Below are positions 40,607 through 49,265 of a stretch of DNA of 64,000 bases, piece by piece (position 1 is the stretch's first letter; every line of letters starts with the position of its first letter). Source of the stretch: Myxococcota bacterium (GTDB taxonomy: Bacteria; Myxococcota_A; Polyangia; JAAYKL01); assembly GCA_030065855.1 (NCBI GenBank), contig JASJCT010000003.1, positions 1-64,000 on the forward strand, given 5' to 3'. Position numbers and translations under genes: made by a program. The notes under the pieces were generated by a model. It ran no database searches, was not told the origin of the DNA, and saw only the letters and a program-made list of their open reading frames with translations.

Positions 40607-42015
40607 CGCTGATTGAAATTGTGGATATTCTCGTCCATCCACTGAACGCGGCCGACAAACCATCTTTTAAGGTTGTCCACTTCTTTTTGCCAGGTTGTGG
40701 GTAGCGGCCTGGGGTTGAACCGGATCTTGACGCCCAATATGGGCCATCGCTTGAAGTTTCTGCGGTGGGACGATGCTAGCAGTTTGCGCGTGTTATCAAT
40801 CTTGGCCGTAATCTTCTGTCCTGAAACCACTCCTTCTCTTCGCAGCCGTCGCCATCGGGCGACCACGCTTTTTATGAACCGCTTATCTTCGAGCAGGGCG
40901 CGCCACCAGAACGGCAGGGTCTTTGCCTTGCTCTGCTCGACGTTGATAAAGGCCCAACCGTCCGGTCTCTTCTTGGTGGGGTGATCGATGTTACCCATGC
41001 CCAAGTTGCAATCCCATAGTGGGCCCAAAGCGATCGGCTTGTTGCGATCCTTTGTAAAATACGTTGATAGGCGAAACCCATCTGGGTTCTTAATAAGTTC
41101 TGTGGCGAGGAAGCCATTCACAAATGAATCTACATCAATGAAACGACGGAAGTTCCCCTTGGCCTTCAAGGTCTGCTCAAACGATTTGAAATAGTCGACA
41201 AACCACTGCCGCTGCTCAGGCGCCACCTTGTTTATCTTGGGGTACATGAGCCTGAAGCACGGTTTCTTCTGCTTTGCCACCGGATGGTAGATGCAGTCAA
41301 CGCCGTCCCCTGGCCGATCCAAATTGACGATGTATCCCCCGGTGATCGCTTCGCCAGAGAGTTCATCGGGCATGAGCCGGGCGATGTCAACCCGTTCCTT
41401 TCCCCGATTATTTTTTTCGGTCAGCACATAGATGCCCCAATACTGATCCGCTTCGCGGAGATTGTTCTCCTCGTTGAGAAACACTTCTACGAAGCGCGTC
41501 CTCGGCGCCGCAAAGTTCATCTCCCGGGCCAGCCAGTAGGCGATGTGATTGCGCATTAGGGTTTTGTCACTAAAGGGTCCATATAGCACCCAATCCGCGT
41601 CCTTGGACAGGCCAAGCAGACGTACGTCTCGCTCGTCTCCGGCCTCGTCGCGTACTTCGATGCTGAACTGTTTTTTCGAAAACGCAAGCGATGAGCTTCC
41701 CCGATGCTCGATACCGATATCTAGCGCCTCAGCATCGGCTACCGCCGAAAGACGGTTGGGCCCGCTCGGGGCGTTGACGACCCGCATCAATCCTGGAATT
41801 TTCGGTTCGTCCACGATTGCCTCACCCAACGTATCAATGACGATTATCGGCAAGTTGCTCTCAAAGGCGTCGTTCACCAGGTCCGGAAGGGCGGCGGTGT
41901 CTAGATTTTGGTGAGACCGAGGGGGGTCGGGGACTGGATCGGATAGGGGTACGCATCCTCCAAAAGATAGTAACGCGAAAATGCCGAGAACACGTCTGAT
42001 CATGGCAGGGCTCAT
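40603..42015 (-). CDS. CotH-family (kinase-like) lipoprotein
   Basis: About 470 residues. The CotH kinase fold is well represented: IEHRGSSSLAFSKKQFSIEVRDEAG, LLGLSKDADWVLYGPFSDKTLMRNHIAYWLAREM, YWGIYVLTEKNNRGKERVDIARL, GGYIVNLDRP and LGPLWDCNLGMGN (the Asp of a DFN/DxN-like metal site). Bacterial CotH phosphorylates coat proteins in spore formers; secreted homologues are widespread in non-sporing bacteria. A lipobox (LSFGGC, Cys 21) places it outside the cytoplasm. ATG 42015 overlaps the preceding beta-helix gene by ATGA, so the two are coupled; an alternative ATG is at 42003. Confidence 0.88.
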   Translation of the reverse strand: MSPAMIRRVLGIFALLSFGGCVPLSDPVPDPPRSHQNLDTAALPDLVNDAFESNLPIIVIDTLGEAIVDEPKIPGLMRVVNAPSGPNRLSAVADAEALDIGIEHRGSSSLAFSKKQFSIEVRDEAGDERDVRLLGLSKDADWVLYGPFSDKTLMRNHIAYWLAREMNFAAPRTRFVEVFLNEENNLREADQYWGIYVLTEKNNRGKERVDIARLMPDELSGEAITGGYIVNLDRPGDGVDCIYHPVAKQKKPCFRLMYPKINKVAPEQRQWFVDYFKSFEQTLKAKGNFRRFIDVDSFVNGFLATELIKNPDGFRLSTYFTKDRNKPIALGPLWDCNLGMGNIDHPTKKRPDGWAFINVEQSKAKTLPFWWRALLEDKRFIKSVVARWRRLRREGVVSGQKITAKIDNTRKLLASSHRRNFKRWPILGVKIRFNPRPLPTTWQKEVDNLKRWFVGRVQWMDENIHNFNQR

Positions 42016-43322
42016 TGCGCTTTCCCTCGGTATTCGAGAGCGCCAATGTCCGCGTGTGGGATGCAAGTATTGCCGAGGTTGAAGATGGGATTGCACCCGG
42101 ATTTATCTTGCGCCTTGGGATGCACGACCCGCTTGTGACCGGTGATGTCGAGCTCCAAGGCCAAGGGTCCGTTGGCGGCATCGATGCAGGGTGATGTCGC
42201 GTTCAGGGTCATAGCCCCGGCGCGGTCGATGGTCAGCAGCGGGTCGTCAGTTCGATTTCCTTCCCCTTTGGTGGGTACATCTAGGATGCTGTAGCGGACG
42301 TCTGCATTACCGGAGATGGGTCTGGGCCGGTTCCTCCAAAACAGGCAGTTTGCCACTGAAGGATTAGCGCCCTTTTTGCTATAAATCGCGCCGCCCGATT
42401 TCTTTTTACGCTTCGTGAAGTTGTCTACGAATGTGCAGTGGAAGAATGCTGGTTCCGAACTGGTTTTGTTGTAGATCGCACCACCCTCCTTGTCAGCGCT
42501 GTTTCTCCAAAAATAACTGTTGCCGACCGTGCCCGACGCATCTGAATCGTTGTAAATGGCGCCGCCTCGCTTGTGCGCCTTATTCTGCATGAACGTATTG
42601 CCGCACAGGGTATCTCGCGTTGCTCTGTTGGCGATGGCACCGCCGTACTTGGCGCGGTTGTTTAGAAATCGGCTGCCAGTCACAAGCGGTCGATTTCGAT
42701 TGTTGAATATCGCCCCGCCGCTCCATCCAGCGCTATTGTCCTGAAACACACAGTTGCGCACCGTGGGTGAGACCTGGTCATTGTACATCCCACCACCGTG
42801 TCTCGCTCCACGGGCTTCGCCATTGGCGATGACGAACCCATCCAACACGGCGTGGGACGCGCCGGTAACGACGTGGTAAACGCGATCGGCCCCGGCTGGA
42901 CCGTCTCGTCCGTCGAGTGTCGTAAGGTGGACTTTGGGGTTACGCTTCCCGCGGGTCTTCTCCGTGCCGTTGAATCCCCCGTACAGGTAGACATGGGGTG
43001 CCATGCGCAGCGTGTCTGATCGGCGGGTCGAAAAAATGTAGTAGGTTCCTGCAGACACCCACACTTCGCAATGGTCAACGCCGTTTTTGACATCGATCTC
43101 TTTTTTTGCGTTGTGGATAGCGTCGGAGATGTCGGTGAAAGCGGATGACCAGCTAGTGCCGTTGTTTACCGCTCCATCGTGTTTTCGAACGCGTTTCACA
43201 CAGCGGCGTGGTGGTTCGGTCGATCCACAGGCACTGCGAAGAACCCGCAGTTGGCTGGGAAGCGTCGGTGTCTCGGAGTGACACGCGCCGGACAGCCCAA
43301 GGCTGAACATCATCGTCGCCAC
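42012..43322 (-). CDS. Beta-helix lipoprotein coupled to CotH
   Basis: About 436 residues. The head is a shorter relative of the 28-36 kb beta-helix proteins: NNGTSWSSAFTDISDAIHNA, CEVWVSAGTYYI, YLYGGFNGTE, then turns such as GGGMYNDQVSPTVRNCVFQ, GGAIFNNRNRPLVTGSRF and GGAIYNKTSSEPAFFHCTF, ending in ADIGALEYRG. There is no DT linker. The lipobox is LGLSGAC. The start is uncertain: GTG 43322 is the nearest standard codon, but an AGGAG stands seven bases before an ATC at 43346 that would give a better signal n-region (NRHPIAIV). The frame stays open to 43592. The ATGA overlap with the CotH gene suggests substrate and modifying enzyme, as an inference. Confidence 0.8.
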   Translation of the reverse strand: MATMMFSLGLSGACHSETPTLPSQLRVLRSACGSTEPPRRCVKRVRKHDGAVNNGTSWSSAFTDISDAIHNAKKEIDVKNGVDHCEVWVSAGTYYIFSTRRSDTLRMAPHVYLYGGFNGTEKTRGKRNPKVHLTTLDGRDGPAGADRVYHVVTGASHAVLDGFVIANGEARGARHGGGMYNDQVSPTVRNCVFQDNSAGWSGGAIFNNRNRPLVTGSRFLNNRAKYGGAIANRATRDTLCGNTFMQNKAHKRGGAIYNDSDASGTVGNSYFWRNSADKEGGAIYNKTSSEPAFFHCTFVDNFTKRKKKSGGAIYSKKGANPSVANCLFWRNRPRPISGNADVRYSILDVPTKGEGNRTDDPLLTIDRAGAMTLNATSPCIDAANGPLALELDITGHKRVVHPKAQDKSGCNPIFNLGNTCIPHADIGALEYRGKAQ

Positions 43323-43502
43323 TATTGCGATAGGGTGTCTGTTGATGCTGCTTTCTCCTGTTTTCAGTTCAGAGACGTCCTTCCAGCAGGGCAAGGTGCG
43401 CTGAACGTTGCTGCGTCCCAACGGGGGTTCAGTTAAAACCATATTCAAAAAGAAATCCAGCCCTTTCCCTGTTAGGGGAGCATGCGGTTTGCGTCGTAGC
43501 GG

Positions 43503-43556
43503 TAGCCTCAGGTTGCGCAGAAAGGGGACCGGGATCAACTCGAACCCAGTAGTAAT
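43503..43556 (-). pseudogene. Fragment resembling the outer-membrane barrel gene at 45543-46787
   Basis: On the minus strand the bases encode FELIPVPFLRNLRL, sharing eleven consecutive residues (IPVPFLRNLRL) with the barrel protein; the DNA also matches over about 44 bases. The similarity ends on both sides. It is probably a leftover of duplication upstream of the beta-helix gene. Confidence 0.45.
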
Positions 43557-43596
43557 TTTCTGGGGTGGTCGGCGCTTTAGGAAGACTGGCAAACAG

Positions 43597-44592
43597 CTAT
43601 TTCGAAATGCACATTATGAGGTCGCTATTGGGATAATCGTCAGGTGTCTTGTAACAGGTTGCGTCCTCAAATGTAGAGCAGTCAACGGTGATGAGCTTCC
43701 CAAAATAACAGATTTCCGCAACGTCGCCATCGCAATTGATCAGGCCGGGTTCGCACTCATCTACTTCTTCCGGCATGCCGCACCACCCCCATGAGTCCAT
43801 TTCAGAGCATATGAATCCAGAGATTTTTTTGTCGCAATCTATATACGATACGACCTCCGTATGGGTGTTCGCATCGCAATTGGTCAACCTATTGCCCTGG
43901 CAAAAAGGAGCCTCGTTGGGACATTCTTCGCCAGTGCCGCAAAAAGCATATAGAAACCCGTTCTGGTCGGTCGCCTCGCGACATTTAAGTCCACGTTCTT
44001 TGCAATCTCTCTTTCTGAGCAGACCCTGGAAGCAGTTCATTAACACGTCTTTCTCGCACCAGTCCGCATAGGGATCGTCCGTAGGGCATTCTCCTGAGGT
44101 GCATCCGATATTACTCGCATCGTCTTCCACGCACATTTGATCGGAATCGCTATAATAAGGGACGCAATCCACGGTTTGGATAAACGATCCCAATCCGATT
44201 ACCCTATAACATCGTTCCAAAGTTGTATCATCCACACAGGCAACAGAACTCCATGGTTCGATGCCGGCATCGCAAGACCTTTCTAGATCCAACTCTTTAC
44301 AGCGCAGATATTCCTCGCAGTTAGAGGCGTTGAGTTGACATTGGAAACGATCGTGCCAGAAATCCGAACCGTTGGTTTCATAGTAACCACCGTATAGGAA
44401 ACCAGATATTGCTGATAGGAAGCCGACGCTAGAACCTCCACAAATTCCCTCTCTCTTTGTGATTTCCAATACCTGTTCAAAACTAAGCGAGTACGATGAA
44501 TTATTCTCGTTCTCTGACCCCTTTTGACATCCCGACGGGACAAACACCAAGCACAATGCATAAATGATGAATGAATTCATGTTAGTTTTCAT
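43597..44592 (-). CDS. Cys-rich lipoprotein of unknown function
   Basis: About 331 residues from ATG 44592 (GGGAGAAAGCGC upstream; the frame is open to 44664 without support). The signal is MKTNMNSFIIYALCLVFVP with lipobox PSGC (Cys 22). The body carries repeated small Cys modules such as CEKDVLMNCFQGLLRKRDC, CQGNRLTNCDANTHTEVV, and CDGDVAEICYFGKLITVDC. These look like a repeated pattern of about 45 residues (C..G..L..C......V.C). No family was recognised. It is probably exported and disulfide-stabilised, like the Cys-rich heads at 6-9.5 kb. Confidence 0.75.
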   Translation of the reverse strand: MKTNMNSFIIYALCLVFVPSGCQKGSENENNSSYSLSFEQVLEITKREGICGGSSVGFLSAISGFLYGGYYETNGSDFWHDRFQCQLNASNCEEYLRCKELDLERSCDAGIEPWSSVACVDDTTLERCYRVIGLGSFIQTVDCVPYYSDSDQMCVEDDASNIGCTSGECPTDDPYADWCEKDVLMNCFQGLLRKRDCKERGLKCREATDQNGFLYAFCGTGEECPNEAPFCQGNRLTNCDANTHTEVVSYIDCDKKISGFICSEMDSWGWCGMPEEVDECEPGLINCDGDVAEICYFGKLITVDCSTFEDATCYKTPDDYPNSDLIMCISK

Positions 44593-44737
44593 GCGCTTTC
44601 TCCCTTTATAGAAGTGACATTTGACAATACAACCGTGCATCCTCAGAGAATCCCCGATGATCATGTTGCCGATTTTGATATTATAAGTAACCTTCTGGTA
44701 TGAGACAAGCTCAAAATCAGCGCTGGGTCTCGACCAC

Positions 44738-45514
44738 CTATCGACGACCCTCTCTGACCTTCTGCGTCACGAAGAACTCGTATGCGTAGTAGTTCGAGTG
44801 TTTTCGATGCATCTCGGGCTCCTGTGCGAGCTGGTCAAGGATACCAAGCGCCTCGGCATCACCGCCGTATTTGCCGCGCAACGCCTCGATGCGTCGCTTC
44901 ATTGGCGTGTAGAAGTCGCCCCACCAGGCCTCGTCTGGCAGGCTAAAATGGTCGACGAGCGAAAAGCCGGTCTTCTCGATTACCGAAAGTATATCGGGCG
45001 CCAGGCCCATGGTGGGGTAATCGAGTTCGAAGCTCGTTCTTACCTCGGGCGGCGGGTCCTCCTTGCGCCAAACCGCGTCGGTGAAAGCGAGGTAGCCGCC
45101 GGGGCACAATAGTCCGCGGCAGATTCGCAGCGCATTCTCGATGCCAATGTTGTAAAGAGCCCCCTCGGACCAGATGAGATCGAAACTCTCGGGTGGCAGC
45201 CCGGGCTGAGCCATGTCGCCGACCACGGGCCGAACCCGATCGGCGAGCCCGCGCGCGTCCACGGTTGCCTGCAATCGCTCGATGCTCGGAGCGTGGGTAT
45301 CGATGGCGATGATGGACCCCAAGGTTAACTCAGCTAGATGAAGCGTCTGTCCACCTACGCCACAACCGAGGTCCAGCACCGTGGGTGACGGCGGTAAGTC
45401 ACGACACAAACCGAGCGCCCGTTCAGCGCAGGCACGGTTGCCCGGGCCTTGCCGAGGCAGCCACTCGTAGACCTCGAAGAAGATCTCCCAGAAACGCGAC
45501 GTCATCTCGTTCAT
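44738..45514 (-). CDS. Class I SAM-dependent methyltransferase
   Basis: A 258-residue protein. Motif I is VLDLGCGVGGQTLHLA, the acidic residue after beta-2 is IIAIDTHAPS, and motif post-I/II is GDMAQPGLPPESFDLIWSEGALYNIG, followed by LCPGGYLAFTDAVW. The fold and size are those of small-molecule methyltransferases (UbiE/COQ5-like); the substrate is not evident. It lies 28 bases after the barrel gene of the cytochrome operon on the same strand and may be part of it, but its function need not be linked. Confidence 0.85.
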   Translation of the reverse strand: MNEMTSRFWEIFFEVYEWLPRQGPGNRACAERALGLCRDLPPSPTVLDLGCGVGGQTLHLAELTLGSIIAIDTHAPSIERLQATVDARGLADRVRPVVGDMAQPGLPPESFDLIWSEGALYNIGIENALRICRGLLCPGGYLAFTDAVWRKEDPPPEVRTSFELDYPTMGLAPDILSVIEKTGFSLVDHFSLPDEAWWGDFYTPMKRRIEALRGKYGGDAEALGILDQLAQEPEMHRKHSNYYAYEFFVTQKVREGRR

Positions 45515-45542
45515 GGCGGGTCGCCTGTCCGTTCAGGCCCTA

Positions 45543-46787
45543 TTAGTAGCGGAATAGCACGCGGAAAAACAGACAGCTGTTGTCCTCTGGTGGTGGATCC
45601 GGATCTTCAACAAGCGGATCATGGAGCTGCAGGATAAGATAGAAGCTCACCGGACCTGCCCTGGCGATGATTCCAGGCTCGTGGATGAGCAAATCACCGG
45701 CATCTTCAAAACGGCTGTCAGAGTTGAGGCGCCCCTCTCGATACCGCAGGGTCAGCCATCGCACAATGTTGAACGACGCTTCGATATTGTATCCAGAGCG
45801 TCGCGTCCCATAGGCCAGGATCCCCTGGTAGTAATTTTGCTCGGGTAACATGACCTCTCCCCAGGCGATCTCACCCCGCAGCCTTAGGTTGCGCAAAAAA
45901 GGAACCGGGATAAACCCGAATCCAAAATCGATATCAGCCCCATAGAAGAGCATATAGTTGTCGCCCTCGGCGTCCCAGGCGTCCAGGTACCAGCTCGTTC
46001 CCAAGGCGATCTTCCAGATGCGAAACACCGGGCGAATGCCGATGCCCTTCATCTTGTTATTGTCTGTCAGGCTGCCCGCCAGTCGCGATGGAAATGGATT
46101 TTGGTTGGCATCTGTGGTTTCTTGGAACCCGTTGACTGCATAAATAGAATAGTCAATGCCGACGACATCTCCATCAAAGAGTCGATGCTTGAGCGAGATG
46201 CCGTAGTCAGCCCAGATGACCGGTAGAAAAAGGGACTGGTAATCGACCCGCCCACCAATGAGATGGTGCCACTCGTTTTGTCCAAACGGAATGAGCACCT
46301 TGCCAATGCTGAGATCCACTGACGTTCCCAGGTGGAACGTCATGTCGAAGAATTCGGGATCCAGCGAGATGTCCGTGCGGAAGCTCAACCACTCCGTGGC
46401 TGCGAGCTCCAACACCACGTAGGCGTGGTCCTTGGTAAACTGGAAAGTTTCGCTTTCAAATTCATATTCGACCAAAAAATCAAAAAATAGCTTGAACTTG
46501 GGGTGGAGCATCCGATCGCCACCGCCCCTGTGGGCATCAGTGTGACCGCTCGGGTGTCCGGCAGATGATTCCTCTTCCTCGATGTCGTCCAGGTCGATCT
46601 CTTCCTCTTCAAGATTGTCGAGGTCGACTGCTTCTTCTCCTTCGAGCTGTGCCTCGCCATCAGCTTCTGGGGCTGCAGGCGGATCGTCGAGGGGTGGCAG
46701 TTGACTCTCTTGGGCATATCCCGCTGTCGATTTGAAAAAGAGCATTGCACTACAAAAAGAAAATATCGCGATGGTGTATCTAGCCAT
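45543..46787 (-). CDS. Outer-membrane beta-barrel (porin-like) of the cytochrome operon
   Basis: A 414-residue protein. Signal peptide MARYTIAIFSFCSAMLFFKSTAGYAQ; then a proline-rich and strongly acidic stretch (about 30-80, DLDNLEEEEIDLDDIEEEE) and a His/Gly-rich patch. The remainder is amphipathic beta strands (KLFFDFLVEYEFES, GKVLIPFGQNEWHHLIGG, GIGIRPVFRIWKIALGTSWYLD, GYNIEASFNIVRWLTLRYREG) ending in the terminal aromatic strand LFFRVLFRY typical of outer-membrane proteins. It starts 15 bases after the iron-sulfur gene. The acidic motif recurs in the small membrane protein at 48922-49257. It may be a conduit or outer-membrane partner for the redox proteins; that is inference. Confidence 0.82.
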   Translation of the reverse strand: MARYTIAIFSFCSAMLFFKSTAGYAQESQLPPLDDPPAAPEADGEAQLEGEEAVDLDNLEEEEIDLDDIEEEESSAGHPSGHTDAHRGGGDRMLHPKFKLFFDFLVEYEFESETFQFTKDHAYVVLELAATEWLSFRTDISLDPEFFDMTFHLGTSVDLSIGKVLIPFGQNEWHHLIGGRVDYQSLFLPVIWADYGISLKHRLFDGDVVGIDYSIYAVNGFQETTDANQNPFPSRLAGSLTDNNKMKGIGIRPVFRIWKIALGTSWYLDAWDAEGDNYMLFYGADIDFGFGFIPVPFLRNLRLRGEIAWGEVMLPEQNYYQGILAYGTRRSGYNIEASFNIVRWLTLRYREGRLNSDSRFEDAGDLLIHEPGIIARAGPVSFYLILQLHDPLVEDPDPPPEDNSCLFFRVLFRY

Positions 46788-46802
46788 GGAAGATTACCTC
46801 GA

Positions 46803-48275
46803 TTATTTCTCCTGGTTTCCCGCATGTTCCGGCAGCTTTGGTTTTGGGTCAACCACCAGGGCTGCGGGCTCTCCGGCGCCGGTGTTCGTCAAGACCAGTG
46901 CTGGTTGTCCGACGACGACCTTTCGGCACTCGGTCTCACAGGTACCGCAGCCAATGCAGCGATCGTAAATAACCCGTGTCGGCCGCGCTGGTTTTGAAGC
47001 TTCGTCAACTACGATAGCTTTGTTTGGGCACACCTCGACGCACTTCAGGCAGGGCTTGACCGCATCGTGGGCATACGAAATGCAGTGCTGCGGGTCAAAC
47101 ATCACATGCCCCATTTTAACAGCCCATTTCTCCGGCCGTGTGGGACCAAACTTGGGGATTGCGCCTGTTGGACAGGTAGTAGCGCAGGCATTGCAATTAT
47201 CCACGCAACCCCCCACGCGCGGCGTGATGGCCGGTGTCCAAATCCCGGCAAATCCAGCTTCGAGAAAGAGGGGCTGGAGTGTCCCTGAGGGGCAACTGCG
47301 CACGCACTGGCCGCAGCGCACGCAAAGGGCCATGAACGCCACCTCATCTGCTATCATCGGCGGGCGGACAATGCGCCATGGCGCGTCTGAACCTGAGCGC
47401 GCTTGCACTGCCACGACCCCAGTGATGGCCCCGGCGCCGAGGCTGAACACGAACGATCTGCGGTCGAGATCCATCAGATGCTCACGGGTGGTCGGCAACG
47501 GCAAGCTGGGAATAAACTTTGGGGCTTCCAATCGACATGCGCCCTGACAGCTCATGCAACGGATGCACTCGTCCGGGCTCCCCTGACGCTTTGGGCTCGC
47601 GCCCATGGCACACCCCTGCTGACACTCGCGATATCCCTGGGCCTTGCAGCTGTCACAGCCCTTGAGGCGTCGCCGAAAAATCGAGAACCGGGCGACGACC
47701 GCGTAGAATGCACCTAGGGGGCAGAGATAGCGGCACCAAAACCGGTGCGTGACGCCGCAAAGCCCAATAATGATGAGCAACATGGCAAACGCAAGAAAGG
47801 CGGATTCGCTCTCAGCCGAAGGGATAAATCCCATGGCGATGCCCCGGAACGAGAAAACCAGCGGATCGCCCCAATAGACCAGCTGTCCACCAGCAACCGC
47901 ACCCACGCAAAGGGCGGCGAGAAAATAAAACTTCACCCGGCGCCATGCCCGGTCGTTCTTGAGGGTCACCGCTGCCCGTCCGCGCCAGAGCCGTCCCACC
48001 ACATCGAACAGGGTTCCCAAGGGGCAGACCCAGCCGCAGAAGAAACGCCCGAAAATCAGGGTGAGCCCAATGAGCACCAGGCTATACAACGCAGCTGAAA
48101 CCCAGACACGCGCGGCAGCCATGGCAAGGGTTGCCACAAGGGGATTCGTGACCAAAAACAAATCCGGTGGAAACGGCCCCACATCCTGGTGAGCGGTCTG
48201 CCAGAACAGAAATACCCACAGGAAAAAGAAGATGGTCTGGCAGATCCTTCGAAGCCAAATATTGCGCTTGGACAT
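46803..48275 (-). CDS. NapH/NosR-like membrane iron-sulfur protein
   Basis: A 490-residue protein. N-terminal membrane part with about five helices and the two CxxxCP loops typical of NosR/NapH (FCGWVCPLG and CRYLCPLG), then cytoplasmic Cys clusters (CDSCKAQGYRECQQGC, CIRCMSCQGAC). A further signal-like segment (DRRSFVFSLGAGAITGVV, like NapG/MauM) is followed by four ferredoxin-type clusters: CVRCGQCVRSCPSG, CVDNCNACATTCPTGA, CLKCVEVCPNKAI, CIGCGTCETECRKVV. It thus resembles a NapH-NapG fusion. It would pass electrons from the quinone pool or cytoplasm to periplasmic carriers. Neighbours are an FMN-binding protein upstream and a barrel protein downstream. Confidence 0.88.
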   Translation of the reverse strand: MSKRNIWLRRICQTIFFFLWVFLFWQTAHQDVGPFPPDLFLVTNPLVATLAMAAARVWVSAALYSLVLIGLTLIFGRFFCGWVCPLGTLFDVVGRLWRGRAAVTLKNDRAWRRVKFYFLAALCVGAVAGGQLVYWGDPLVFSFRGIAMGFIPSAESESAFLAFAMLLIIIGLCGVTHRFWCRYLCPLGAFYAVVARFSIFRRRLKGCDSCKAQGYRECQQGCAMGASPKRQGSPDECIRCMSCQGACRLEAPKFIPSLPLPTTREHLMDLDRRSFVFSLGAGAITGVVAVQARSGSDAPWRIVRPPMIADEVAFMALCVRCGQCVRSCPSGTLQPLFLEAGFAGIWTPAITPRVGGCVDNCNACATTCPTGAIPKFGPTRPEKWAVKMGHVMFDPQHCISYAHDAVKPCLKCVEVCPNKAIVVDEASKPARPTRVIYDRCIGCGTCETECRKVVVGQPALVLTNTGAGEPAALVVDPKPKLPEHAGNQEK

Positions 48276-48297
48276 TTATTTATACAGTCTTTTATTA

Positions 48298-48894
48298 TTA
48301 CTTGGATGCAAAGAAAAGCTCAAACAATGCCAGGGCCCGTCGCGTGACAATGGCTGTTGCATCACTGGATGCTGTGGCGCCAGAGACCGCGTCTATATCT
48401 TTTCCTACCTCGACAGGTGCCTTGCTTCTATTCGATGCATTCTTGCCTTTGAACTGCTTGAGAAAGCTCTTGCGGTTAATGGGATACGCAAACTTACAGT
48501 TGAGATCCACAACCACGACCTCTTTCACAGTACCGTTCGGCTCGATGCCAATGGCGTATTTGTGGTAGCAGGTGCGCCAATATTGGTCGAGCATCAAGAT
48601 GTACATCTTTGCACTGCCGCCCGCGTCCCGGCCCACGTAAATCGTGTAGGGACCCTTGGAGATTTTTTCCTTAAAATCGGTTGATTTCTTCAGGCGAAAT
48701 CGCTTTTTGGTCGCCTCAAACTTATCGTCGGGAATAGTCTTGCTCACCTTGGACAGCTTGCTGCCCTCTGGCAGGAAATACTTGATCGCCTCCTTGAGCG
48801 ACATGTACTTGTTGGCCATCGCTGCTTTGGGGGCCACCATGAGGAAAAGACCGACGATTGCTGCCAAATATCCTATCTTGATCGACGCTTTCAT
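48298..48894 (-). CDS. Exported FMN-binding domain protein
   Basis: A 198-residue protein. Signal peptide MKASIKIGYLAAIVGLFLMVAPKAAMAN, then an FMN_bind domain (as in RnfG/NqrC/NosR) ending with DAVSGATASSDATAIVTRRAL. The SGAT motif is the place where FMN is covalently attached to Thr in RnfG and NqrC. AAGGAGGT precedes the start. It would be a periplasmic one- or two-electron carrier for the iron-sulfur membrane protein encoded 22 bases downstream. An ApbE flavin transferase would be needed and is not in the window. Confidence 0.9.
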   Translation of the reverse strand: MKASIKIGYLAAIVGLFLMVAPKAAMANKYMSLKEAIKYFLPEGSKLSKVSKTIPDDKFEATKKRFRLKKSTDFKEKISKGPYTIYVGRDAGGSAKMYILMLDQYWRTCYHKYAIGIEPNGTVKEVVVVDLNCKFAYPINRKSFLKQFKGKNASNRSKAPVEVGKDIDAVSGATASSDATAIVTRRALALFELFFASK

Positions 48895-48921
48895 TGACTA
48901 GGTACCTCCTTAATGAGTGAT

Positions 48922-49257
48922 TCAACGCTGCTTTACTTGAGTTTGACGGCCTCGCCCCCGTCTTATTCGAACCGGCGGAAGCAACATCGCGGCCACTGGA
49001 ACGAGCACTATCAACGCAACCAACGATAACCAGGGGCGACGCTCGACTTCCACAAAGGACGCCGAGATAGGGAGCAACGCCTCCCCGTCGTCCGCACCCC
49101 CTTTGGATGCTTCAGAAGGTTCATCCTCCAGGGACTCGAGGTCGATGACCTCTTCTTCCCCGTTGTTCGGCGATTGCGCCAGTGCACTGGGCGTACTGAG
49201 GCAGGCAATGGCATAAAGAACTGAAAATATTAACTTTTTAAAACCCTTAAAATACAT
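48922..49257 (-). CDS. Small acidic membrane protein of the cytochrome operon
   Basis: About 111 residues from ATG 49257 (the frame is open to 49287, overlapping the upstream gene). Signal peptide MYFKGFKKLIFSVLYAIACLSTPSALA, an acidic stretch EEEVIDLESLEDEPSEAS, then a membrane helix (WLSLVALIVLVPVAAMLLPPV) and a basic tail (RIRRGRGRQTQVKQR). The acidic stretch resembles that of the barrel protein in the same operon (EEAVDLDNLEEEEIDLDD). No family recognised; perhaps an assembly or docking factor. Confidence 0.75.
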   Translation of the reverse strand: MYFKGFKKLIFSVLYAIACLSTPSALAQSPNNGEEEVIDLESLEDEPSEASKGGADDGEALLPISASFVEVERRPWLSLVALIVLVPVAAMLLPPVRIRRGRGRQTQVKQR

Positions 49258-49265
49258 CTGATGTT

